Shown: positions 1 through 5,422 of the stretch, piece after piece | How positions within the stretch are numbered: the first letter of the stretch is position 1 | Layout of the letters: the number at the start of each line of letters is the position of its first letter | Source of the DNA: JABMMZ01 sp964600345 | GTDB taxonomy: Bacteria; Bacteroidota; Bacteroidia; NS11-12g; UBA955 | Direction: 5' to 3' | NCBI GenBank assembly: GCA_964600345.1 | Contig: CAZRKA010000193.1 | Coordinates: forward strand, 1 to 5,423 | DNA: 5,423 nucleotides | Translations under genes and position numbers: made by a program | The notes under the pieces: generated by a model | What the model was told of the DNA's origin: nothing | The model's input: only the letters and a program-made list of their open reading frames with translations | Database searches by the model: none

Positions 1-183
1 CAGTTCCACCACTGCTGCAATTACTGCATCTACAGAACTGCCACCCGATTTCAATACGCTGTACCCTGCAGAGAGTGCCTGCTTAAGACCTGATTTATAT
101 GCAGATTCTTTTTCTGCAGTCATCAGAGTTCTTTCTATAGTGCCAGCACCACCGTGCAATGCAATCGAAATTTTACCGGACAT
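1..183 (-). CDS. Isoaspartyl peptidase / plant-type L-asparaginase, N-terminal fragment
   Basis: This is the first 61 codons of a gene that continues past the left edge; the stop and about four fifths of the protein are missing. The ATG is at 183-181. The protein opens MSGKISIALHGGAGTI, the hallmark first strand and HGGAG loop of the Ntn-hydrolase asparaginase family (EcAIII/IaaA). It continues with an ALSAGYSVLKSGGSSVDAV helix segment, also typical of the family. Family members are made as a precursor that cleaves itself before a catalytic Thr. They remove beta-aspartyl residues from isoaspartyl dipeptides and also hydrolyse L-asparagine. The Thr and the cleavage site lie outside the window, so activity cannot be judged. 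No signal peptide precedes the first strand, which suggests a cytoplasmic form. It is divergent from the E2 gene across a 170-bp gap. The family call is firm; the exact substrate is inferred. Confidence 0.9.
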   Translation of the reverse strand, partial: MSGKISIALHGGAGTIERTLMTAEKESAYKSGLKQALSAGYSVLKSGGSSVDAVIAAVVEL

Positions 184-302
184 GGCGCAAAATTACTGTT
201 TTTGAACCGAGTTATATACCTTAAAAATCTTATCGATTATTGTCAAAGAAACAGAATGAACATCTGCGATTTATTTCCAATTTGCTGCTTATTTCTCATA
301 TC

Positions 303-333
303 TTGTTCAAATGCTTCTTTATTCTTAGGTTTG
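303..333 (+). promoter_or_regulatory. Bacteroidota-type promoter for the E2 gene
   Basis: A TTG at 303-305 is followed after exactly 20 bp by TAGGTTTG at 326-333. This fits the primary sigma factor consensus known from Bacteroides and Flavobacterium (-33 TTG, spacer of about 19-21 bp, -7 TAnnTTTG). Transcription would begin around 338-342, leaving a leader of only about 12-16 nt before the ATG at 354. The position rules out the in-frame TTG at 240 as the start. No start-site data are available, so the role is inferred. Confidence 0.65.
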
Positions 334-353
334 CAGTAGAAAATAAACCGAAT

Positions 354-1583
354 ATGGCTGTAGCAATCAAAATGCCCAAAATGAGTGACACAATGACCGA
401 GGGTGTGGTTAGAAAATGGAATTTCAAAGTAGGTGATACCATCAAAAGCGGTGATATTCTCGCCGAAGTTGAAACGGATAAAGCTACTATGGACCTTGAG
501 AATTACGAAAAAGGGACCATACTGCATTTTGCTATTAACGAAGGCGATGCCGTACCGGTAGACGGGATTATTGCCGTTGTTGGTCAGACAGGTGAAGATT
601 TCAGCGCTTTGCTGAATGGCTCAGCCGCACCTAAAGCTTCTGAAGCAGTTAAAACTGAAACCTCAACAACTGCGAAAACTGAAATAGCTACGGCTCCTGC
701 CCCTCCTGTTCAGATTACTTCCAATGCAGATTCGAGAATAATTGCATCTCCTCTCGCCAAAAAACTGGCGAGTGAAAAGGGAATAGACCTGGCTGCTGTT
801 GCCGGAACCGGTGAAAACGGCAGAGTGGTAAAAAGCGATATTGAAAACTATAAAGGCGGTTCTTCTTCAGCAAATAAACCTGTCACCTATACCGGAGGCA
901 CTGAAAGTTTCGAAGAAATAAATGTTTCTCAGATGCGCAAAACCATCGCAGGCCGTCTGGCAGAAAGCAAATTCTCGGCACCGCATTTTTACCTGACCAT
1001 GGAAATCAACATGGACAAGGCATTAAAGGCACGCGAAGCCATGAATGCCTCAGGTGATGTCAAAGTATCTGTCAACGATTTAATTGTGAAAGCTTCCGCC
1101 ATTGCCCTGCGCAAACACCCATGGGTAAACGCCAGCTGGCTGGGAAACAAAATCAGGTTTAACCACCATATACATATCGGAGTAGCCATGGCTGTAGAAG
1201 ACGGACTGCTGGTACCGGTTGTAAAATTTGCAGATCAGAAATCACTCTCGTCTATCAGTGCCGAAGTGAAGGTATTCAATGCAAAGGCAAAAGAAAAGAA
1301 ACTGCAACCTGCCGACTGGAGCGGAAATACTTTCACCATTTCAAATCTTGGGATGTTCGGCATTGAAGAATTTACTGCCATCATCAATCCGCCTGATGCA
1401 TGCATCCTTGCAGTGGGTGGTGTTAAGGAAACGGTTGGTATTGTAAACGGCGAAATAGCCAAAACCAATGTCATGAAAGTAACACTGAGCTGCGACCACA
1501 GGGTGGTTGACGGCGTGGTGGGTTCCAAATTCCTGAATACGCTGAAAGAACTTCTGGAAGAGCCGGTGATGATGCTGGTGTAA
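354..1583 (+). CDS. Dihydrolipoyl acyltransferase (E2), probably of pyruvate dehydrogenase
   Basis: This 409-residue protein has the full E2 layout. A lipoyl domain (about 2-78) carries the lipoylated Lys43 in an ETDKATM motif. An Ala/Thr/Pro-rich linker (about 90-125) leads to an E3-binding domain (about 128-167, IIASPLAKKLA and GTGENGRVVKSDI). The catalytic domain (about 185-409) contains DHRVVDG with His382 and Asp386. E2 forms the core of the complex and moves the acyl group from E1-bound thiamine to coenzyme A. DKATM and an overall lean towards acetyltransferases favour pyruvate over 2-oxoglutarate dehydrogenase, but E2 specificity is hard to read from sequence. There is one lipoyl domain; some relatives have two. 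The ATG at 354 is chosen because the lipoyl domain starts there and a promoter sits just upstream; the 38-residue extension from TTG 240 is unlike any E2. E1 and E3 genes are not adjacent, so it appears to be a single-gene transcription unit. Confidence 0.92.
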   Translation: MAVAIKMPKMSDTMTEGVVRKWNFKVGDTIKSGDILAEVETDKATMDLENYEKGTILHFAINEGDAVPVDGIIAVVGQTGEDFSALLNGSAAPKASEAVKTETSTTAKTEIATAPAPPVQITSNADSRIIASPLAKKLASEKGIDLAAVAGTGENGRVVKSDIENYKGGSSSANKPVTYTGGTESFEEINVSQMRKTIAGRLAESKFSAPHFYLTMEINMDKALKAREAMNASGDVKVSVNDLIVKASAIALRKHPWVNASWLGNKIRFNHHIHIGVAMAVEDGLLVPVVKFADQKSLSSISAEVKVFNAKAKEKKLQPADWSGNTFTISNLGMFGIEEFTAIINPPDACILAVGGVKETVGIVNGEIAKTNVMKVTLSCDHRVVDGVVGSKFLNTLKELLEEPVMMLV

Positions 1584-1632
1584 GTGGCGGATACATCCGC
1601 GGCTTGATACCAATTACATGGAAAAGGTAATT

Positions 1633-1827
1633 CCTTGTGTTCTTCGTGTGGTCTTTCCTTTGTGGTCTTAGTGTTAATGGATTCTTGTGATAATACTTAG
1701 ATGCCTGACGGCATATTGGAACCGGAAAGCCAATTGCACTAAGAACACTAAGAATGCGCAATGGACACAAAGATTGTTTGCAGTAAAAGTTTGCAGCAGA
1801 ATTTTTAAACCACTAAGGCACGGAGAA
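1633..1827. repeat. Tandem intergenic repeat, unit 1
   Basis: The unit has a left arm (1633-1680) rich in CTTTGTG and CTTAGTG words, a core (1692-1735), and a right arm rich in CACTAAG and CACAAAG words. The left TCTTAGTGTT (1666-1675) is the exact reverse complement of AACACTAAGA (1744-1753). The core holds ATGCC-TGAC-GGCAT (1701-1714) and then ATTGG/CCAAT flanking AACCGGAAAG. Positions 1718-1827 match 1918-2027 of unit 2 with two substitutions in 110 bp, including 59 bp without a mismatch (1759-1817). The left arm is about 80% identical to unit 2 and about 87% to unit 3, counted by hand. Confidence 0.88.
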
Positions 1828-1831
1828 TTTA

Positions 1832-2034
1832 CATTGTGATCTTCGTGTTGTATTTACCTTGTGCACCTTGTGTTAATGGCTTCATACAATAATACTTAGA
1901 TGCCTGGCGGCATATTGGGAACCGGAAAGCCAATTGCACTAAGAACACTAAGAATGCACAATGGACACAAAGATTGTTTGCAGTAAAAGTTTGCAGCAGA
2001 ATTTTTAAACCACTAAGACACGGAGAACACGGAG
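1832..2034. repeat. Tandem intergenic repeat, unit 2
   Basis: This unit is offset from unit 1 by 199 bp in the left half and 200 bp in the right half, because of one extra G near 1917. The core hairpin is ATGCC-TGGC-GGCAT (1900-1913): the stem equals that of unit 1 and only the loop differs. The left arm has lost the CTTAGTG word (it reads CCTTGTGTT), so pairing with its own right arm is weaker than in units 1 and 3. It ends in the most complete outer arm, ACCACTAAG at 2009-2017 followed by CACGGAGAACACGGAG. Confidence 0.88.
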
Positions 2035-2059
2035 CTGTGTTTGTTACATTTTATTTTTG

Positions 2060-2204
2060 CTTAGTGGTCTTTGTGTGGTATTTCCTTTGTGGTCTTAGTG
2101 TTAATGCCTTTATGCAATAATACTTAGATGCCTGGCGGCATATGGAACCGGAAAGCCAATTGCACTATGAACACTAAGAATGCACAAGGATCACAAGGAT
2201 TGTT
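2060..2204. repeat. Tandem intergenic repeat, unit 3 (right end truncated)
   Basis: This unit is offset from unit 2 by 228 bp; the extra length lies in the junction, which contains an A/T-rich stretch at 2041-2058. A 29-bp run (2115-2143) is identical to 1887-1915. The core hairpin ATGCC-TGGC-GGCAT is at 2128-2141. A short deletion after it (GGCATATGG instead of GGCATATTGGG) breaks the ATTGG/CCAAT pairing seen in the other units. TCTTAGTGTT (2093-2102) pairs exactly with AACACTAAGA (2170-2179). Similarity fades after 2187 and stops near 2204, so the last roughly 70 bp of the full unit are missing. Confidence 0.83.
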
Positions 2205-2251
2205 ATACCTGTCTATTTCCAGAAGAATATTTCCTTTACAGAAATTCACAT

Positions 2252-2283
2252 AAAAAAATAACGACCCCATAAGAGTCGTTATT
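2252..2283 (-). terminator. Intrinsic terminator of the small lipoprotein gene
   Basis: AATAACGAC (2257-2265) and GTCGTTATT (2275-2283) form a perfect 9-bp stem with a 9-nt loop. On the minus strand the stem is followed by seven T (2258-2252), partly overlapping its base. It lies 26 bp past the stop codon of the gene at 2310-2531. On the plus strand the following bases are only moderately T-rich, so it could slow reading from the repeat side but fits the minus-strand gene best. Confidence 0.85.
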
Positions 2284-2309
2284 CATTTATTCAATAAATT
2301 TATCCGGGA

Positions 2310-2531
2310 TCAATGCTTGTGATTAGGATCGGAATGGTCATGTTCGTGCTCGTGTTCGTGGGCTGCACCTGAATCGGCAACTTCCAGAGCCTTCACAATT
2401 TCTTCGTCTTTTGCTTTCTGAAGATTATCCATGCTGTCGCGTTCACGGGCTTCCTGATCTTCTGTTTTTGCATTGTTGTTGCATGCTATTGCTGCAAGCG
2501 AAAGCATGGAAAATAACAGTAATTTTTTCAT
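2310..2531 (-). CDS. Small lipoprotein with histidine-rich C-terminal tail
   Basis: This 73-residue protein has a classic short lipoprotein signal: MKK, a hydrophobic stretch (4-16), and a lipobox ending AIAC with Cys17 as the likely lipidated residue. Asn18-20 follow. Residues 22-50 are highly charged and probably helical (EDQEARERDSMDNLQKAKDEE). The tail (58-73) carries seven histidines alternating with Glu and Asp (His58, 60, 62, 64, 66, 71, 73). Such tails bind Zn, Ni, Cu or Co in other proteins, so metal buffering in the envelope is a reasonable guess; no named family was recognised. The start fits the signal peptide and has an A/T-rich leader with an eight-base A run on the coding strand (2546-2539) and no Shine-Dalgarno. 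It lies 57 bp downstream of the YraN gene on the same strand and has its own terminator. That it is expressed is likely; its function is unknown. Confidence 0.8.
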   Translation of the reverse strand: MKKLLLFSMLSLAAIACNNNAKTEDQEARERDSMDNLQKAKDEEIVKALEVADSGAAHEHEHEHDHSDPNHKH

Positions 2532-2588
2532 GATATGGTTTTTTTTATGCGAATATGAACAAAGTAGCTGAATTATGCAAATAGCAGT

Positions 2589-2972
2589 TTATTCCTGAGA
2601 AAATAATCCCAGGTTATCAGGCCAGAAAGCATCCCTGAAATGTTCAATCGTATGACCTTTATTCTGAATAATGATTGAAATGACATCGTATCTGATATCG
2701 AGGTATTTTTCGGGAAATGTTTCGAGATAAGCCTCTGCCACTTCGGCCAGATTGAGCTGCTGACTGCGGCTGACAAATGAGGCCGGATGCCCGAACAAAT
2801 CCGTATTTCTGGTCTTTACTTCAACAAACACAAGATTATTGCCATCGCTGGCAATGATATCCGCCTCGTATTTACCGTAATGCCAGTTTTTTGCGAGAAT
2901 GACATGTCCCTTATCCACAAGAAACTCTGCGGCAATTTTCTCACCCAGTTTGCCGAGTTCAGCTTTGGTCAT
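2589..2972 (-). CDS. YraN/UPF0102 family endonuclease-fold protein
   Basis: This 127-residue protein is the usual length for the family. The N-terminal helix has GKLGEKIAAEFL (7-18, with the conserved Glu11). It is followed by GHVILAKNW (22-30), YEADIIASDGNNLVFVEVKTR (35-55), and LFGHPASFVSRSQQ (59-72). The last part holds DIRYDVISI (92-100). Asp38 and the Glu51-Val-Lys53 triplet form a PD-(D/E)XK nuclease signature, the fold shared with Holliday-junction resolvases. The family is widespread, often described as a putative endonuclease, and its cellular role is still poorly defined. Alanine sits where many members have Ile, Val or Leu in the E-x-D motif; this should be tolerable. The ATG at 2972-2970 is the only sensible start. 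It follows the pirin gene by 63 bp and precedes the lipoprotein gene by 57 bp, so shared transcription is possible but not shown. Confidence 0.93.
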   Translation of the reverse strand: MTKAELGKLGEKIAAEFLVDKGHVILAKNWHYGKYEADIIASDGNNLVFVEVKTRNTDLFGHPASFVSRSQQLNLAEVAEAYLETFPEKYLDIRYDVISIIIQNKGHTIEHFRDAFWPDNLGLFSQE

Positions 2973-3035
2973 CCGGTAAAATTAATACCGGTAATTCTTC
3001 TTAAACGAAGTTTAAACGATTAAGATCTGTTAATC

Positions 3036-4175
3036 TTATTTGATTTCCTCTTTACCGTCGGCATGTTTTGCAAATCTTCCCTTTTCGCGCGCATGCACCT
3101 GGTCGTATTTAGGCCATGGCCATCCGCCGAACTGGGTATTGTGGTAGTCTTCGAATGCCTGATTGATTTCCTCCTTGGTATTCATCACAAACGGACCGTA
3201 TTGAATAACAGGTTCACCGATTGGTTTTCCCTGCAGAACAAGTATGCTGGCCCCATCAGCCCCTGCTTTCAGTGTAATATCAAATTCGGGATGAACTTCT
3301 ATGGCACTGTATTTAGGAATCACCTGACCTGCAAGATCCAGTGTGCTGCCTTCATAGAAATAAAGATTTCTGTTAATGCCTGCTGAAGCTTTTGGCAATA
3401 CCCAGGTGGCATCGGCATCCATTTTGATGTTCAATACCGCCAGTTCGTTTGCTGCGCTTGCCGCCCACGAATCCGGTGGTGGTGCCGGTGCCGTCTTATC
3501 TTCTACCTTTCCGGCAATAACTTCAATTCTGCTAATTTTTCCGGCGGCATCGGTGTGCACATGATTGGGAATGGTATCTTTCCAGAGCATTTTAAAATGT
3601 GGTTCAACCATTTTCTTGGCTTTCGGAAGATTCAGCCATATCTGAAACAACTCCATAGGATTTTCCTTTTCGGTAGATAAGAGGGGAAACATCTCTGAAT
3701 GCTGCACGCCCTTTCCGGCCGTCATCCATTGCACATCGCCGTCGCCGTAACGACCGGAGGCACCCATTGAATCTGCGTGATCAACCAGCCCTTTCCTGAC
3801 AACAGTGATGGTTTCGAAGCCGCGGTGCGGATGTCCCGGGAAGCCCGGTACAGTCTTGCCGTGATACATGCGGAATCCGTCTTTGATGATAAAATCGTCG
3901 CCCATGTGCCGGCCCTGAAAATAAGATGGATCGGGACCCATTTTCTCATTGCCCTTTGGAAAATTGTCCTCGTGATGGACACAGAATAAAAACGGATCGG
4001 CGGTTTCCCACTGAAAGCCGAGTTGCTTTACACTTTTGACAGGATCCTTGTCTGCCTGATTGTTGTTCATATTTTTAATTGAATTGCTGATTCCGCTTAA
4101 GGGCGCAATAAGGGCAGTTGAAAATGCCAGCGATAATCTGCCGATGAAACTGCGTCTGGGTAATTTGTCGCTCAT
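3036..4175 (-). CDS. Pirin family protein with a twin-arginine signal
   Basis: This 379-residue protein is a two-cupin pirin. The N-terminal cupin holds all four expected metal ligands: His115 and His117 in GHPHRGFETIT, and His159 and Glu161 in GKGVQHSE. The C-terminal cupin (about 245-330) ends in YGPFVMNTKEEI. The last 40 residues include GGWPWPKYDQVHAREKGRFAKHADG, the standard bacterial pirin ending. Pirins bind iron; some, such as E. coli YhhW, oxidise quercetin, and others act as regulators. What is odd is the N-terminus: LPRRSFIGRLSLAFSTALIAPLSG (5-28) looks like a Tat signal, with twin Arg7-Arg8 and a hydrophobic segment. Pirins are usually cytoplasmic. No clear AxA cleavage site is visible. 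An internal Met36 just before the mature fold could give a cytoplasmic form, but the ATG at 4175 best explains the signal. It is divergent from the acetyltransferase gene across 145 bp. The family is certain; export and substrate are inferred. Confidence 0.93.
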   Translation of the reverse strand: MSDKLPRRSFIGRLSLAFSTALIAPLSGISNSIKNMNNNQADKDPVKSVKQLGFQWETADPFLFCVHHEDNFPKGNEKMGPDPSYFQGRHMGDDFIIKDGFRMYHGKTVPGFPGHPHRGFETITVVRKGLVDHADSMGASGRYGDGDVQWMTAGKGVQHSEMFPLLSTEKENPMELFQIWLNLPKAKKMVEPHFKMLWKDTIPNHVHTDAAGKISRIEVIAGKVEDKTAPAPPPDSWAASAANELAVLNIKMDADATWVLPKASAGINRNLYFYEGSTLDLAGQVIPKYSAIEVHPEFDITLKAGADGASILVLQGKPIGEPVIQYGPFVMNTKEEINQAFEDYHNTQFGGWPWPKYDQVHAREKGRFAKHADGKEEIK

Positions 4176-4320
4176 AATTTTCAGAAATAAATTTTAACGA
4201 AATTAGTGAATTCAATTTCAATTCATCCATACAAAAAAACTATAAGTCGATTTAATCTGCTTATGATGTGTAAAAAACAAGGTATAAAACATAAAAATTG
4301 CTAATTTGCGTAAAGTCTAT

Positions 4321-4788
4321 ATGAGCGAATCAATCAGGATATTAAAAGCAGAAAAAGAACATTTCGGTGAAATTTACGGTCTCATCAAAACATTCTCTGA
4401 ATTTATTAAAACGCCCGAGAAGGTAAAAATCACACCCGAACAAATGCGCAATGACAGCGGGTACTTTAACGCCTTCATCGCCGTTTATGAGAACAGGATT
4501 ATAGGGTTTGCAAGCTACTTCTTTGCCTATTATTCATGGACAGGAAAAGCAGTTTATCTCGACGATTTGTTTGTGCTCGAAGCATACAGAGGCATGGGAG
4601 CCGGTAATGCACTGTTCGAAAAAGTAAGGTCGACAGCGGTATCCGAAAATTGCAGCAAGTTAAAATGGCAGGTATCTTCCTGGAATTCCAGTGCAATAAA
4701 CTATTATAAAAGCAAGGGCGCCACAATTGATGAAGTGGAAATCAACTGCGAAATTCTATTTGCGAATCAACTCCATGCCGGTAATTAA
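4321..4788 (+). CDS. SSAT-like GNAT N-acetyltransferase
   Basis: This 155-residue protein is a GNAT acetyltransferase. Residues 61-101 (IGFASYFFAYYSWTGKAVYL, DDLFV, YRGMGAGNALFEKV) follow human spermidine/spermine N1-acetyltransferase closely. Arg90-GMGAG (90-95) is the acetyl-CoA pyrophosphate loop. WNSSAINYYKSKGA (121-134) contains Tyr129, in the position of the SSAT general acid. The family acetylates polyamines, thialysine or other small amines with acetyl-CoA; the real substrate here cannot be read. It is slightly shorter than SSAT (about 170 residues). The ATG at 4321 is chosen over a TTG at 4306: it begins directly at the usual first strand (SIRILKAEKE), and TAATTTG (4302-4308) could be part of a -7 promoter element, although no -33 TTG is correctly placed. 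It is probably co-transcribed with the DinB-family gene 21 bp downstream. Confidence 0.9.
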   Translation: MSESIRILKAEKEHFGEIYGLIKTFSEFIKTPEKVKITPEQMRNDSGYFNAFIAVYENRIIGFASYFFAYYSWTGKAVYLDDLFVLEAYRGMGAGNALFEKVRSTAVSENCSKLKWQVSSWNSSAINYYKSKGATIDEVEINCEILFANQLHAGN

Positions 4789-4809
4789 ATCTTAAATAAA
4801 GTAATCTAT

Positions 4810-5259
4810 ATGCTGCAATCATCCATACAAAGACTGAAAGATTTATGTGAAATCATACCTGCCCGCCTGGAAAGCATTTCGGACGCCGATTTCGAATTTA
4901 AAAGCGCAGAAGGAAAATGGAGTAAAAAGGAAATTATCGGTCACCTGACAGACAGCGCCGCCAACAATCACCAGCGCTTTATACGATCGCGCTTCGAAAA
5001 TATTCCCTTCATCAGATACAATCAAAACGAATGGACCGAAAAAGGCAGGCATCAGGCAGCAGACCGCAAGTTATTAATCGCATTCTGGAAAACATACAAT
5101 CTGTTTCTGTGCGAACTCGCCGCAAACATTCCGGCAAATGAACTAACTGCCCTTTGCAATACCGGCGACTCAGAACCGCATACCGTTGAATGGCTGTTTA
5201 TTGATTATGTACAACATCAGGAACACCATCTCAGACAAATATTTCCCGATTTGAATTAA
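4810..5259 (+). CDS. DinB-family metal-binding protein (DinB_2 / YfiT-like)
   Basis: This 149-residue all-helical protein fits the DinB four-helix fold. WSKKEIIGHLTDSAANNHQRF (37-57) is the characteristic second-helix segment with His45, and HQEHHLRQIF (136-145) supplies an H-x3-H pair, His136 and His140. These three histidines form the usual metal triad. The stretch WTEKGRHQAADRKLLIAFWKTYN (75-97) also matches the YfiT/DinB_2 branch. Relatives in Bacillus transfer bacillithiol or are damage-inducible proteins of unknown activity; the thiol or substrate used here is unknown. Length is normal and the fold looks complete. The ATG at 4810 starts right at the first helix and lacks a Shine-Dalgarno. 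It is the second gene of a likely operon with the SSAT-like gene, which would pair an acetyltransferase with a possible thiol transferase; the link is only positional. Confidence 0.88.
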   Translation: MLQSSIQRLKDLCEIIPARLESISDADFEFKSAEGKWSKKEIIGHLTDSAANNHQRFIRSRFENIPFIRYNQNEWTEKGRHQAADRKLLIAFWKTYNLFLCELAANIPANELTALCNTGDSEPHTVEWLFIDYVQHQEHHLRQIFPDLN

Positions 5260-5275
5260 GCCGTACCATTGCATC

Positions 5276-5342
5276 TGCCTGACATTTACCGACAAAGTAA
5301 TGCCGTACACAGAAAAGTTGGGGCGTATTACTTTTTCAGGCA
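5276..5342 (+). terminator. Nested inverted repeat, probable terminator after the DinB-family gene
   Basis: The inner stem is AAAGTAAT (5294-5301) with ATTACTTT (5327-5334), extended by GCC (5302-5304) with GGC (5322-5324) across a two-base bulge. It runs into a five-T tract (5332-5336). An outer stem, TGCCTGA (5276-5282) with TCAGGCA (5336-5342), encloses it. The location 16 bp past the stop codon suits a terminator for the acetyltransferase/DinB pair. The T-run is short and partly paired, so strength is uncertain. On the minus strand it would follow the possible stop codon at 5338-5336, so it may serve both directions. Confidence 0.55.
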
Positions 5343-5422
5343 ATCATCGATGAATAAAACTGGTCTCTAAAATAGGATTTTAAGTCAAAAGCAAGTATTT
5401 TGCATTCAGACGAGGCGAATTC
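5336..5422 (-). CDS. Possible C-terminal end of a convergent gene (partial, weak)
   Basis: Reading the minus strand inward from the right edge, one frame stays open for 28 codons and stops at TGA (5338-5336). The peptide is EFASSECKILAFDLKSYFRD followed by QFYSSMIA. The other two minus-strand frames hit stops within 14 codons of the edge. The stop sits exactly at the edge of the inverted repeat that ends the plus-strand operon, as in a convergent pair sharing a terminator. A frame this short can be open by chance and the peptide was not recognised, so this is only a possibility. Confidence 0.25.
   Translation of the reverse strand, partial: EFASSECKILAFDLKSYFRDQFYSSMIA

Larger units (their letters stand above)
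1584..2309. other. Gene-free region between convergent genes, filled by repeats
   Basis: No frame here gives a credible protein. The stretch holds a weak hairpin just after the E2 stop (GCGGAT 1587-1592 with ATCCGC 1595-1600, no T-run), three tandem repeat units (1633-2204), and the terminator of the small lipoprotein gene (2252-2283). The E2 gene has no convincing intrinsic terminator of its own, so plus-strand transcription may run into the repeats. Confidence 0.8.

Noticed and set aside
188..195. Minus-strand TAATTTTG, matching the TAnnTTTG -7 consensus, upstream of the asparaginase gene
   Set aside because: It ends only 4 bp before the ATG and no TTG lies 19-21 bp upstream of it; a match this short is expected by chance in A/T-rich DNA.
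154..339. 61-residue plus-strand open frame between the divergent genes
   Set aside because: It overlaps the start of the asparaginase gene on the other strand and the E2 promoter, and its peptide has no recognisable features.
240..353. 38-residue N-terminal extension of the E2 protein from a TTG codon at 240
   Set aside because: It is unlike any E2 N-terminus, contains the promoter boxes of the gene itself, and the lipoyl domain starts exactly at the ATG at 354.
989..1613. Several minus-strand open frames inside the E2 gene and just past its end
   Set aside because: They are frame shadows of a strongly supported coding region; their peptides show no domain, and the plus-strand protein is intact throughout.
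1587..1632. Terminator for the E2 gene (GCGGAT/ATCCGC, or AATTAC 1612-1617 with GTAATT 1627-1632)
   Set aside because: The first hairpin has almost no loop and neither is followed by a T-run; both are too weak to call.
1901..1911. TGCCTGGCGGC in the repeat core, identical to the first 11 bases of E. coli 5S rRNA
   Set aside because: Nothing else of 5S rRNA follows in any of the three units, and Bacteroidota 5S genes do not start this way. The match is a by-product of a small hairpin.
1633..2204. CRISPR array
   Set aside because: Units are about 200 bp apart, diverged, and share similarity along their length; there are no short identical repeats with unique spacers and no cas genes.
3001..3035. 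Two small hairpins after the pirin stop codon (GATTAA/TTAATC at 3018-3035 and TTAAAC/GTTTAA at 3001-3015)
   Set aside because: The stems are 6 bp and A/T-rich and lack a T-run on the minus strand, so they are not convincing as a terminator.
4306..4320. TTG start at 4306 for the acetyltransferase, adding MRKVY
   Set aside because: The ATG at 4321 matches the usual family start, and the TTG overlaps a possible -7 promoter element.
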